Positions 1-10,839 of a stretch of DNA of 64,000 nucleotides are shown piece by piece. The translations under genes and the position numbers were made by a program. The first letter of the stretch is position 1; each line of letters begins with the position of its first letter. The notes beneath the pieces are model-generated. The model searched no databases. It worked only from the letters and a program-made list of their open reading frames with translations, and had not been told where the DNA came from. Source of the stretch: Chrysomallon squamiferum (lineage: Eukaryota > Mollusca > Gastropoda > Neomphalida > Peltospiridae); assembly GCA_012295275.1 (NCBI GenBank), contig CM022666.1, positions 15,110,940 to 15,174,939 of the forward strand. The letters are read 5' to 3'.

Positions 1-122
1 TTATAAATGAATGTAAACATTTGTTTAATAAACATTTATAATATCAGAGTACGCTCATCCTAACTGGAAAAGTGCTACATTTACTAACTTGTTATTTTAT
101 TTTTGACTGTATTCTGTTCTGT

Positions 123-165
<43 letters not shown>

Positions 166-270
166 TTAGTTGGGGATTTTTTTAATGTTTTTTTTCTGTC
201 TGCAAAATTGACTTTCAAGATGTATAAAACAGTTACAGTTGCACAAAACATTTCTTTATTTTTGTTATTG

Positions 271-320
<50 letters not shown>

Positions 321-379
321 GTTTAGTACAGTTGATAGATTTCAATGATTATTTCACTGTTGTATTTTGTTTTCAACAG
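1..379. other. intron of the micro-exon gene, with (CA)n and (TTA)n tracts
   Basis: This lies upstream of the first visible micro-exon. It holds a (CA)n microsatellite at about 126-164 and a (TTA)n microsatellite at about 271-320. I found no convincing partner exon here. The spacing between later exons suggests the preceding exon lies left of the window. Confidence 0.6.
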
Positions 380-395
380 TTGTAAAGAAAAGAGA
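380..395 (+). CDS. micro-exon 1 (16 nt)
   Basis: Sequence TTGTAAAGAAAAGAGA, preceded by a ...TTTTCAACAG acceptor and followed by a GTAAGT donor. In the gene frame it supplies the last two bases of one codon, then V K K R, then two bases of a Glu codon (phase 1 in, phase 2 out). Confidence 0.75.
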
Positions 396-1360
396 GTAAG
401 TATTTTTTTGACGTATTTAAACCCATCTTTCAACAAATGAAAGTTTAATTACATTCCTTCAAACAGACTAGACAGAAAAAACAAAAACCAGTCAACAAAT
501 ACTGAAGTGACGTTTTTGATACAGAACCATTTAAAATTATAACTAAATATTAAACTATCTAAACTGTTCTTGAAATACTTAAATTAATTTAGTCTTAAGA
601 AGCAGGTCAAATACTAAGCAACTGGAATGTTTTGTAGGTGCGTTAGTATACCTGTTATTAATATGTATATGTGCGTATGTGTGTATGTCTGTGTGTGTTG
701 AAAATACTTTCATTAAATTATCTTGTCTTTCTTTTAACAGAATCAGTGAGTACACTATTTTTATTTCTCATTTTCATTGTTTAATTTAATTACTGAAAAT
801 GATGCTTCCTCTTACTTAAAAAAATAATAATAATAATAAAAAATAAATTAAAATTAAAACATGTATAAAGTAAAAACGGAAACAAATAAAAAAAAAATAT
901 CATAAATTAATTAATTAACATACTCCATTGTAACAACTGAAGTCAGTGATTACAAATTATAACAGTGACTTTTTCATCTGAATGTTAACAGTATTTTATG
1001 ATGAGTGTATCACACAGAATGAGCTTTAGATTAATTTATTATTAAAATTTACCTACACATCACATTTCATGACCTAATATATTTCACAAACATCAAAGGA
1101 AGTTTCATATTTACATACAACTAATATAATTTCTAGCTCTTTATCTGAAGACTTATCTAAGAAACATTTATAATGTTACATTACATAAAAATACTTGATA
1201 CCAATTCGACACAATTATTAACAATTTTTATCCTAATTACGTTTAGAAGAAAACAAATCACAAACTGAGTGACCTACTGTAGATACATTTACTTGTTTTT
1301 TTTTTTTTTTTATTGTATTCTGTTTATGTTTATGATTCTTAAATTCTTTTCGTTTCTCTT

Positions 1361-1391
<31 letters not shown>

Positions 1392-3628
1392 TCTGAAATG
1401 ATTGACTAATCCAGTCATTCAGAATTCCACAAAATGTGTTGTTTTCTAATTTTTTTTTTTTTTTTTTTTTTTTTTAAGTATTTGTAAGTTTCGTTTAAGC
1501 TGTAGTGTAATATCCAGTCAGTAGATTTCACTGATTATTTAATCATCATATTTCTCACACAGACGCAGACAAAAGTCTGTGAGTATGTTTTGTGATATAT
1601 TTAATCTGCATATTTCAACAAATAATTGAACATTTGAAAAAGGAGTTACATTCCTTCAAACAGACAACATAAAAAAAAAAAAAAAAAAAAAAATCAGTCT
1701 ACAAATACTGAAGTGATGTTTTTAATATAAAACAATTTAAAATTATTAAGAAATATTAAATTAAGTTTTATCTCTGGTATTAATGATGCTGTAGTTTAAA
1801 TACTTTATTTCATTTAATTTTTACACAAACACATATATATCAAATATTAAGTAACTGGAACTTTTGGTAAGTGTATTGGTTATACTTGTTTATTTATTAA
1901 TGTGTACATAATCTGTGTATGTGTTGATAGATTCAAAAATATTTTAATTGTATTATTATTATTATTTATTTTTTTCCAGAATGAGTAAGTACATCTTTTC
2001 AATTTTTCATTTTCAATAATTAATTTCATTTCTGAAAATGAGGTTAAAAAAAAAAAAAAAAAAAGAAGAAGAAGAAAAACAAAGATTAAATAAATAATTA
2101 ATTAACAAATCTCCAGTGAATGAATTAATTAACACATAACAACTGCAGCAGAGATTACAAATTATAACAGCAACTTCTTCATCTGAACGTTAGCGGTATA
2201 ACATATATAATCAACATTAAATTAATTTATTATTAAAATTTACCTTCACCTTCCTTTCCACGACCACGTATATCTTGAACAACACCAAGTAGATTTGTTA
2301 GCTTCTTACAAGCAATAGAACATTTAACTGTTTATCTGAGACCCTCGGTCAGAAGATTCATTTAAGAAATGTTTTGTATTAATTATCACATTACATGTTG
2401 CTGGCAGATTCAAAACACCATTGAACAAAATAACTACTTGATCTTCACAGACTGCAGAACAAGCAGTCTATCATTCATTAAACATTCACACAGTTATTAT
2501 TAATTTAATATAATTTTACTTTCACGTTTTTTTATATATTTATCATTAAAATTATTATTATGATTATGATTATTATTATTATTATTATTATTATTAAATA
2601 ATTAATTAAAATAAGTGATTGTTGAAATGTATAAAAGAATAAATGAGAGTTGCAGAAGCAGTATGTAGTTTAAAAGTGAAATATTACTGTGGTCAGCTTG
2701 TTTATTTCACCTACAGGTACACTTACTGTGCCGTAAGTATAGTTTGTAACATATTTATCTGACAGAATTAATTAATACTTCAGTGACTATATGTGTGTGT
2801 GTCTGTTTGTGTGTATGTGTGTATGTGTGTATGTTTGTGTGTATATATGTGTGTATATCTATGTTTCTGTGTATATATGTGTGTATATCTGTATGTATTT
2901 GTGTATATACATGTGTATGTATGTATATATATATATATATGCATGGATAAATGAATGCATGTTTGTGAGTATATATATATATGTATGTATGTCTGTGTTT
3001 GTGTATATACATGTGTGTGTATGTATGTATATATGTATGTATAAATGAATCTATGTATGTGTGTGTATATATATGTTTATGTGTTTTTGAATGTATACAT
3101 GTTTTTGTATGTATGTATACATATATGTATGTATGTGTGTGTGTATATGTATATATAAAATATACAATCACAAAGCAGAGAGACTATAAAGAATATTTTG
3201 AATTTAGAACAGTTGTACGTATTAAAACTTGTATCAAAACATCTTACAGGACCATGTGCCCATCTGTTTGAAAACAAACTGGTACAAATGATATCTGAAA
3301 CTGCAGTTTATGTAATTAATTTATTTAAAATGTTTGTCTAAAATCTAAGTAATTGCAATTTTGTGTTTTTGCAAACACAAGTATATGTGATTATGTAAGA
3401 GTCCTTGTTGTTCGCGAGTACGTCTGTGTGTTTTAAATAATTTAGAAAATAATATTCTTTATCTTCATTTAATATTTATTTATTTATTTATTTATTTTTA
3501 TTTTCTAGATCACGAAAACGTCGTAAAAGTTAGTATATAGTATCATAGTATTTGGTGGGGTTTTTTCTTTTTTTATTAATAAACTAATTTACAAAGATTA
3601 CTTTTTAACTGAAATGAATAAAATTAGA

Positions 3629-3678
<50 letters not shown>

Positions 3679-4435
3679 TAACAGAGCGTGTTACCTGGAC
3701 AGGCAGTTTGTGCTTTATAACGTTAATAATTAACAATATTTTTGTTATCCTGAATCAGTGTTAAATCTATTTATTATTAAGTAAGAGCAATCGTGTATCA
3801 CCTAATTTTGTAAACAACCGAGTAGATTTCTTCCCTATTCACATTGTATATACATTTTATCTGTTTAACCAACAATTTCCTATCCGAAAAGTTTAAAAAT
3901 ATTACATTTAATTTAAAAAAAACGACAGATTATAAAATACCTGAGATAAATTTACTACTGCCACTGAGCAAAATAACAATTCGATCGTAACAGAGGTTAG
4001 GAAATACAGGCAAATGTGCGGTTAATCATTACATGCATATGCTAATTTATTATTAAATGTAGTACCAAATGGTACACAAAGAGTAGGAGAGTGTATCAGT
4101 TTATCTACTCTGTTGTTTTTCTTTACAGGTAGGCGTCAGTCAAAGTAAGTAAATTTTTAAATATGTTCACAATTTACCTGTCTTCAAACAGAGGACGTAG
4201 AAAACGAAAATCAGTGAAGAATATTTCTGATAATTTAGAATTGTTACCAGATATTTAACTGAAATATTTTACAATTGTTCGGTTTGAAAAGTGGCTTGTA
4301 TAAATGAAAAAGAAAAATTACAGTTTAATTAATTCATTTGACCTGCTTTTACCAATGCATGTCAACAACTAAGGAACTGCAGTGTTCTGTGTGTATGCTT
4401 TGATATAAATTACATTATACAAGTCTGAATGCATA

Positions 4436-4476
<41 letters not shown>

Positions 4477-4563
4477 TGTGTGTTTTATTAATAAATGTGA
4501 AAAATATTAAATATTTTTTGACAGTTTTTTTTTTTTTTGTTGTTGTTGTTATTGTTATTACCA

Positions 4564-4659
<96 letters not shown>

Positions 4660-6123
4660 TTTCTTTTTGTTATTCATTTATATTTTAGACTGAAACGCAG
4701 TAGTAAACGTAAGTATAATTTTTACTTTTTTTTTTTTTTTTTTTTCTTAATTAATAAATTTCAAATATATTAAATTACCCCTTAATCGAGAGAAGATTGA
4801 GAGTAAAATTAAACATAAAAGAAAAAGCTGCTTAAATAATTAAATAACTAACACAGTGTGTTAATACAATAGTAATCAGGCAGCAGTGAGTGACAAATTA
4901 TTACTGTTAAATTATTATTTTGCTATTATATATATTTTTGTTTTCCCTACAGATAAACATTTTCTGCCGTAAGTAATGTTGTGTATCTTTGGACAGGACT
5001 GTTTTAAAAAAGAATTTACTTGCCTCCAAAAGAAAACAAAAATCAGAACTGCAATAAAAAGAGGAGTGATATTTTTCAGATAGAACTATTCAGATTTTTA
5101 GCAGATATTTAATTAAAAAATCTCATAGAAACTCGAGTCCATCTGTTTGAAAACTAAAATAGGAGTTGATTTAATTAATTGTTTTATAAAATGTATTTGA
5201 AGTAACTAGTTTTGTCTACAAACATCGGTTACGTGATTGTGTATCTGTCTGTATTGCTCACGTGTGCATATTTGTGTTTCTAATGAATTAGAAAATAGTT
5301 TAATTTTGTTCTTTTTAACTATTTACGTTTTAGATTAAAGAAAGTTCGCAAAAGTGAGTATATTATTATTTTTTTTTTTTTTTTTTTTTTTTTCAATTAA
5401 TAAAATTATTATTTTAAAAAAAAAATAATAATAAAAAAAATAGAAAAAATAAAACAAAACAGAAATCTAGGCATTAAATAATTAATTAAATAATGAGCAG
5501 GCAGTAATTGTAGTAGTGACTACTGAATACTTGAGGTTTTATGTTGTTAATAGGATTTTAAGTCATTAGCTTACTTGTTCATTATTAAATACCAGGCTCA
5601 ATAACTAAGTTTTTATGTGGAAACACTAATAATACTAGATTCTGAAAGAAACTGAATCAGTCACTGGAACAAATAATTACATCATCCTGACTGCGGTCAG
5701 TAAAAACACTCACAAAATGGGCGACATACAAATGATTATACATACTTGCTTGAGGTTTTACTTTATTTTTATTTCAATATATTATTTTGTTTCATTTTAT
5801 ATTTTTCAAAAAAAAAAATTCAAGTTTATTTGCTGTTTTATATATATATATATATTTATTTATATTTATTTATTTATTTATTTATTTATACTTTTTAGGG
5901 GGGAGGGGGGCTTATTCGTTTAGTTTTTATTTTATTTTTTTTTTTTTTTTTTTTCTGAACATTAAATAAAAATTATTCATTGTGATATCAACCAGAAATT
6001 CACTTTAATGACAAATTATTTTATTTCACTTGTTAATTTCTACTGTTTTATTTCTATACAGAACGCAAATCTTCATCATGTGAGTATATGTTTGTTATTT
6101 ATTTTATTTGCATGTTGGGCTGT

Positions 6124-6158
<35 letters not shown>

Positions 6159-6307
6159 TTTGTTTATTTATTTATTTGATTGTTTGTTTGGTTGTTTACT
6201 AATATTATATTTTCATTTTAAATTATTTTACTTGAAATCTTTTCCTTCAAATCTTCTTCATCAAGTATAAAATATATATATTTTTTTAAATAATAAATTA
6301 ATTCATT

Positions 6308-6366
<59 letters not shown>

Positions 6367-6416
6367 TGTGTGCATATTTCTTTGATTTGTTGCTTTTTGT
6401 ATATCTTTTTCTAGAA
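380..6416 (+). CDS. 3' part of a micro-exon gene encoding a basic Lys/Arg-rich tail
   Basis: Coding join: 380-395, 741-745, 1563-1578, 1980-1984, 2717-2732, 3509-3528, 4129-4144, 4689-4708, 4953-4968, 5334-5353, 6062-6079, 6415-6416. Each internal piece has a pyrimidine-rich AG acceptor and a GTAAGT, GTGAGT or GTTAGT donor. Joined, only one of three frames stays open to the end. It reads 55 codons, in unit order: VKKREIN, ADKSLMS, TLTVPSRKRRKS, RRQSKLKRSSKH, KHFLPLKKVRKK, RKSSS, stop. About 23 of the 55 residues are K or R. The 16-nt exons run from phase 1 to phase 2 and the 5/20-nt exons from phase 2 to phase 1, so each pair adds 21 or 36 nt and keeps frame. The gene enters from left of the window, so the N-terminus is unknown. 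Schistosome micro-exon genes are the closest known concept, but their micro-exons are mostly multiples of three. Function is unknown. The exon model is well supported; expression is not shown. Confidence 0.8.
741..745 (+). CDS. micro-exon 2 (5 nt)
   Basis: Sequence AATCA between a CTTTCTTTTAACAG acceptor and a GTGAGT donor. It completes Glu, encodes Ile and starts Asn (phase 2 in, phase 1 out). At 5 nt it is among the shortest exons imaginable. Its paralogue AATGA at 1980 sits in the same position of the next duplicated unit, which supports it. Confidence 0.65.
1563..1578 (+). CDS. micro-exon 3 (16 nt)
   Basis: Sequence ACGCAGACAAAAGTCT between a TTTCTCACACAG acceptor and a GTGAGT donor. It encodes the end of Asn, then A D K S and the start of Leu. 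The DNA just upstream resembles that upstream of micro-exon 1. Confidence 0.75.
1980..1984 (+). CDS. micro-exon 4 (5 nt)
   Basis: Sequence AATGA between a TTTTTTTCCAG acceptor and a GTAAGT donor. It completes Leu, encodes Met and starts Ser. Paralogue of micro-exon 2. Confidence 0.65.
2717..2732 (+). CDS. micro-exon 5 (16 nt)
   Basis: Sequence GTACACTTACTGTGCC between a TTTCACCTACAG acceptor and a GTAAGT donor. It completes Ser, encodes T L T V and starts Pro. It resembles micro-exon 9, which also ends in a split Pro codon. Confidence 0.78.
2790..3155. repeat. compound TG/TATG/TA microsatellite in an intron
   Basis: About 360 bp of degenerate TGTG, TATG and TATA steps between micro-exons 5 and 6. 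Long apparent ORFs here on both strands (Tyr/Val/Cys- or His/Thr-rich) are simply translations of the repeat. Confidence 0.9.
3509..3528 (+). CDS. micro-exon 6 (20 nt)
   Basis: Sequence ATCACGAAAACGTCGTAAAA between a TTATTTTCTAG acceptor and a GTTAGT donor. It completes Pro, encodes S R K R R K and starts Ser. This is the first 20-nt exon; it takes the place of the 5-nt exons of the earlier units and keeps the same phases. Confidence 0.75.
4129..4144 (+). CDS. micro-exon 7 (16 nt)
   Basis: Sequence GTAGGCGTCAGTCAAA between a TTTTTCTTTACAG acceptor and a GTAAGT donor. It completes Ser, encodes R R Q S and starts Lys. Confidence 0.78.
4439..4660. repeat. (TG)n, (TTA)n and (GTA)n tracts in an intron
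   Basis: A (TG)n run at about 4439-4490 and a (TTA)n run turning into (GTA)n at about 4565-4660 lie between micro-exons 7 and 8. Poly-Ile, Ser, Leu or Val ORFs here are repeat translations. Confidence 0.9.
4689..4708 (+). CDS. micro-exon 8 (20 nt)
   Basis: Sequence ACTGAAACGCAGTAGTAAAC between a TTTATATTTTAG acceptor and a GTAAGT donor. It completes Lys, encodes L K R S S K and starts His. Both other frames of this exon contain stops. Confidence 0.78.
4953..4968 (+). CDS. micro-exon 9 (16 nt)
   Basis: Sequence ATAAACATTTTCTGCC between a TTTTCCCTACAG acceptor and a GTAAGT donor. It completes His, encodes K H F L and starts Pro. Confidence 0.78.
5334..5353 (+). CDS. micro-exon 10 (20 nt)
   Basis: Sequence ATTAAAGAAAGTTCGCAAAA between a TTTACGTTTTAG acceptor and a GTGAGT donor. 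It completes Pro, encodes L K K V R K and starts Lys. Confidence 0.78.
6062..6079 (+). CDS. micro-exon 11 (18 nt)
   Basis: Sequence AACGCAAATCTTCATCAT between a TTTCTATACAG acceptor and a GTGAGT donor. It completes Lys, encodes R K S S S and leaves a single T. It is the only exon of the series divisible by three. Confidence 0.72.
6120..6366. repeat. (TTTA)n tracts between the last two exons
   Basis: Two TTTA runs at about 6120-6175 and 6308-6366 flank a short unique stretch in the last intron of the micro-exon gene. Confidence 0.9.
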
Positions 6417-7390
6417 CTTCAATTAAACTTATTTATATACTACATTAGCATTCATTTTATTACTAGTACTATATTACTGTTGTTATTGTTATCATTATCA
6501 TTATCATCATCTTCTTTCTATTGAAAACTGTCTATAAACACCTGTGCTCAAACAATAACATAATTAGGACTTTTATTCATGAACATAAATGTGTAATAAA
6601 TATAAAAGAGAAATTAATTAATTGCAGAGCCGGAAGAAAAGATATAACCTTGCTGAGCTATGGCAGTCAGTTGAAAAAACACAGTCAGGGTTGGAAATGG
6701 ACAAAATTGCTCATGTTATTATTTTTATTTATTTATTTTATTTATTTATTTATTTTTAATTAATTTAATTTAATTTATTTATTTCATTTATTTTAAATTT
6801 TTTTATCTTTTTTTTTAATTTTTTTTAATTTTTTTTTTTTTTTTTTTCGGCACTTTATTCCTCTAAGCATACATTTTTTTTTTTTTTTTTTTTTTCGGTT
6901 TAATTTCCATGGAAACCAATGTGATCACATTTGCTGTGCAAATGTATTAAAGAAACATCTTAATTTATTACCGACGTATTTCTAGCAGTTTAATGTTATT
7001 CTTTATCAAAGGATAATAATTTTAATTTGCGCTGTAACATATCACTCAGTTGTAATTAATTCATAAACTTTTCTGTGTGTATATTATTTGTTTATTTATT
7101 GTGTTGGAAATAATGATGTCTAATAGCTTACATCCTTTGCTGACAAATAATAATTAATAACTGACCAGAAGACATTAATCTTTTAAAATATTGAAGCCAT
7201 TGTAGCTTGACTATGAACAAAATGTCTTCATATTTACTTAAATTTTTAGATTATTTACCATATCTAAATGTATGATGTTGTTTAATTATGAATGAAGTGT
7301 CATAAAAATACCTTTTTGTATTTTCGTTTTATTTACTGTCTTCAGAATGTGACTGGGTGATAATAAAATTTTACAATAATGTAAAAGATT
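6415..7390 (+). other. last exon of the micro-exon gene: split stop codon and 3' UTR
   Basis: The acceptor TATCTTTTTCTAG ends at 6414. The T left by micro-exon 11 joins AA at 6415-6416 to form TAA, so the stop codon straddles the last intron. The first AATAAA lies at 6595-6600. A stronger candidate is AATAAA at 7362-7367, which ends a stretch of ordinary-complexity DNA (about 6900-7400) and is followed by T/GT-rich sequence. The region also contains long (TTTA)n and poly(T) tracts at about 6715-6895. The 3' end is uncertain. Confidence 0.55.
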
Positions 7391-7646
7391 TGTCTCAGTT
7401 TATTTCATTTCTGAATTTCAGAGATCTTGACTTCAGGAAAGTGTAAGATGAAATTGTGGTATATTACACTTTGAAAACAGTGCGCACAAATTTTACACAA
7501 GCAGATATATAAATACATGCCACATAACAACACACAAATACAGGACGTAATCAAAGACACTGAAAACGACTGAAAAGAATTTCTGTGAAAAAAGAATTTA
7601 TTTCAAACAACCTTGATCAGTTTGAATGAATAATGACTAAAGGCAA

Positions 7647-7701
<55 letters not shown>

Positions 7702-8409
7702 AATAAATAAATGACAAAATGCAAAATAAAATAAACAAATGTTGTAGAATGATAAATTATATAATTTATATTAAAAATAACTAAAATAACAAAATAAATT
7801 AATAAACAAATAAGTACATTAATTAATAATGAAAAACACAACTGATAAACAGAATAAAATAAATTATAAAAGAGGATTAAATATATTTTAAATAAATAAC
7901 TAAATAAGAAAAATAAGAAAATAAGAAACATATAATCAATTTATAGATAAGTATATAACGAGCGCAATTTTAGTAAATAAATAATACTTAAAAAATACAA
8001 AATAAATTACAATAAATAAATAATTTAAATGCATAAATATGTAAAATTAAATAAACAAAAAAATATAAATAAATAGAATTTTAATTAATTTAGAAAAAGA
8101 TATATCTATATCAAAATATAATGTTAAAATAAAGAAAGAAATTCGAAAAATAAAAATCTTAATAAATAAATAATGAAGAACATTCTAATAAAGAAAATCG
8201 TAAAAACGAAAGAAAATTATTAATAAATGAATAAATCTTTAAGAAAATCAAACAACAAATTAATAAATAAATAAAGAAAAAATACAAATATTAGTAAAGA
8301 AAAATAATACCTATATAAAAATAAATATATCTTCAGTAAAAAAAAAAATAATAAATAGAAGTATCAGTAAGAAATAATTTGGTTCAATTAAAAAAAGATT
8401 AAAAAAAAA

Positions 8410-8448
<39 letters not shown>

Positions 8449-9029
8449 ATTATAAAAGAAATATTAACAATATAACAGAAAAGAATAGAAAACAAAGTAA
8501 ATTAAAAACTGAAATAAAGCAATAAATAAATGATAAATAAACAAATATTTTCAATAACTAAGCAAATCAATTCAGATCTGATAAGGAAAGAAAGAAAAAA
8601 GGAAAGAAAAAAAAGAAACATACAACTTAAAGAAAAAAGGAAAGACAAAAAAGAAACATACAACTTAAAGAAAAAACAAGACAATCAATAAGCAAAGAAA
8701 TCAGATAAAGAAAAAATATATAAAAAGATAAATGAAGAAACAAACAAAAAAAAAATTAAAAAAAATTAAATAAATAAATAAAAAGATGAACAAAAAGTTA
8801 ATTTGATTAGTTAAATAAAGAAAATAAAAAAAGAAGAAAGTAAGAAAAAATAACAAGCAAATAAATAAAAACGAAAATTTAAATGAAATGAAATAAATAT
8901 TATTAATTAAACTTTTTCTTTTTGTTTTTAATGGTGTATTAGATAATGATTTTTTGAAAAGGAAACTAATTTTATAAAGTAACAATTAATAAATTTAAAA
9001 ATAAATAAATTTACTTGCTTGTACTTGGT

Positions 9030-9120
9030 GGTTATATTTATCGATTGAAAATTGAAATAACTCTTCCGGATATATCGAAATAATCCTTACAGAGGTTGCT
9101 TCCCTTGAGCTATACCTGCA
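9030..9120. repeat. copy 1 of a roughly 90-bp direct duplication
   Basis: This segment (ends with CTTCCCTTGAGCTATACCTG) matches 9430-9520 (CTTCCCTTTATGCTACAGGC) along its length, with scattered differences. The copies are 400 bp apart in the AAAT-rich region. Possibly a small interspersed element. Confidence 0.5.
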
Positions 9121-9352
9121 ATACTTACAATAAGATGAATGGCAGAAAATCATTATGGTGTAACCGAAAGATTTTATTTATAAATTTTATTTATTTATTT
9201 TTTATTTTTATGTCTAATGTTGTTTAGTTCTTTTAGGTAACTAACAGTAAACCTTTTAAAGTCCACATTTGTTTAGTTTATTAATGTATTTTATATATAT
9301 ATATACAAATTTTAAAAATACCAAATTTTACAATGTTTAAAAATTTACTAAA

Positions 9353-9383
<31 letters not shown>

Positions 9384-9429
9384 GAATTAAAACAAACAGT
9401 TATTCTAGATAGGAAACTGAGTCGGGAAA

Positions 9430-9520
9430 CGTGTATTTATTGATTAAAATTGAAACAACTGTTTCTGTGAATGGAAATAAGCCTTGCAGAAGTTACTTCC
9501 CTTTATGCTACAGGCAAATG
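9430..9520. repeat. copy 2 of the roughly 90-bp direct duplication
   Basis: Partner of 9030-9120, in the same orientation. Confidence 0.5.
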
Positions 9521-9829
9521 TTACCGTTATTAAAAATAAATAAATAAATAAAAGATAAATTAAAAAACAACAACTAAATAATAAAAAAAAATATATAATG
9601 TAAATAAATAAATAAATAAATAAACATATAAATAAGTAAGTAAATAAATAAATCAGTAAAACAGTAAATAAATATATAAACAAAATATTATAAACTAAAA
9701 TAAAAGTAAAATAAAACTGTAAATCAGTGAATAAAACAGTCTGAAAAACAGACTTATTAAATAGTTTTCCTCGGAACGTTATTTTTTTTTATTTTTATTT
9801 TTATTATTTTTATTTTTTTTCGATACATC

Positions 9830-10200
9830 CTTTTCTATTTTGTACCCTCAGTTTAACAGAAAGAAGAAAACCCCATCATCACTGTTTAGTATCGATCTCT
9901 CAGAAAGCCAAAATATCCCCGTCAGTCAGCGCACACTTTGCTTTCAATACTTTCTGAACACTGACACAGACAAGTGAAGTCTGTGTAAATATTAGTCAAA
10001 GATGTGAGTTTTATATTGCAGCGTTCGTGGATGTACTGTATTTCTGACCAAGCATATTTCGTGTGATTATGGATTATATCGAACGTTTTAGAAACTGAAT
10101 ATGTCCGTTTGAGCCAATACGAGAAATGAACGCGATTTAAGACGCACACACGCACACACGCACGATTAAACCGCATCGGTTCCGCACGAATAAATAAGAG
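9830..10200. other. ordinary-complexity non-coding block upstream of Rap2
   Basis: About 370 bp with more CpG and more even base use than its surroundings, roughly 1.6 kb upstream of the Rap2 ATG. A minus-strand ORF crosses it but shows no domain, repeat or splice structure. It could be a distal regulatory segment; this is inference. Confidence 0.35.
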
Positions 10201-10484
10201 TAAAAATAAAATGAAAATTTGAAAACATTTGTGTATGTTTGTGTCTGTTTCATTACTGATTAATTTATTTCATTTTATTATTTGACATTATATTATGATA
10301 TTTAAAAAAAAAAAAATGTTGTTGCATTATTAAATAAATAAATAAATAGAAAAGACAATATTAATCATAAAAAAGAGCAGTCCTAGGTTAATTGTTTGTT
10401 TGTTGTTTTTCTTGATTGTTTGTTTGTTTGTTGTTGTTTTGTTTGTGGGGGTTTGTGGTTTTTTTACTGGTGTGAGTTTTTTAT

Positions 10485-10507
10485 TTTATTTTATTTATTT
10501 ATTTATT

Positions 10508-10603
<96 letters not shown>

Positions 10604-10612
10604 AATTTTATT
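10485..10612. repeat. (TTTA)n-(TTA)n-(TTG)n compound microsatellite
   Basis: Three pure runs in series, TTTA then TTA then TTG/GTT, between the low-complexity region and the Rap2 promoter area. Confidence 0.95.
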
Positions 10613-10839
10613 AATTAAGACGAACATCATAAACAAATATTTTAATTCTTTTGATTTTTTTTCTAAAAAGAAAGGATAAGAAAGGATAAGAACGGAATGA
10701 ATAAATAATTAAATTGATTCTTTAATTAATTAATTACTAGTAATAAATAGTCAAGGAATAAATTAAAATAAAGAAATAAAAAAAAAAAAAAAAAAAAAAC
10801 AAAAAAGGCATGAAAAAGAAATAAAGAAACGAAAAGAAA

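Larger units (their letters stand above)
7440..9760. repeat. long degenerate AAAT-type low-complexity region
   Basis: Just over 2 kb built almost only from TAAA, AAAT and AAGA-like steps, with nearly pure (AAAT)n runs at about 7645-7715, 8405-8452, 9350-9385 and 9595-9660. I see no gene. The two patches of higher complexity (about 9030-9120 and 9430-9520) are related to each other. Confidence 0.85.

Noticed and set aside
103-348. ORF of Thr/His and poly-Leu
   Set aside because: Pure translation of (CA)n and (TTA)n microsatellites.
2755-3271. Overlapping ORFs on both strands rich in Tyr, His, Thr, Cys and Val
   Set aside because: Translations of a TG/TATG compound microsatellite.
9922-10176. 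84-codon minus-strand ORF
   Set aside because: No domain, no splice structure and starts in ordinary non-coding DNA; treated as part of a possible regulatory block.
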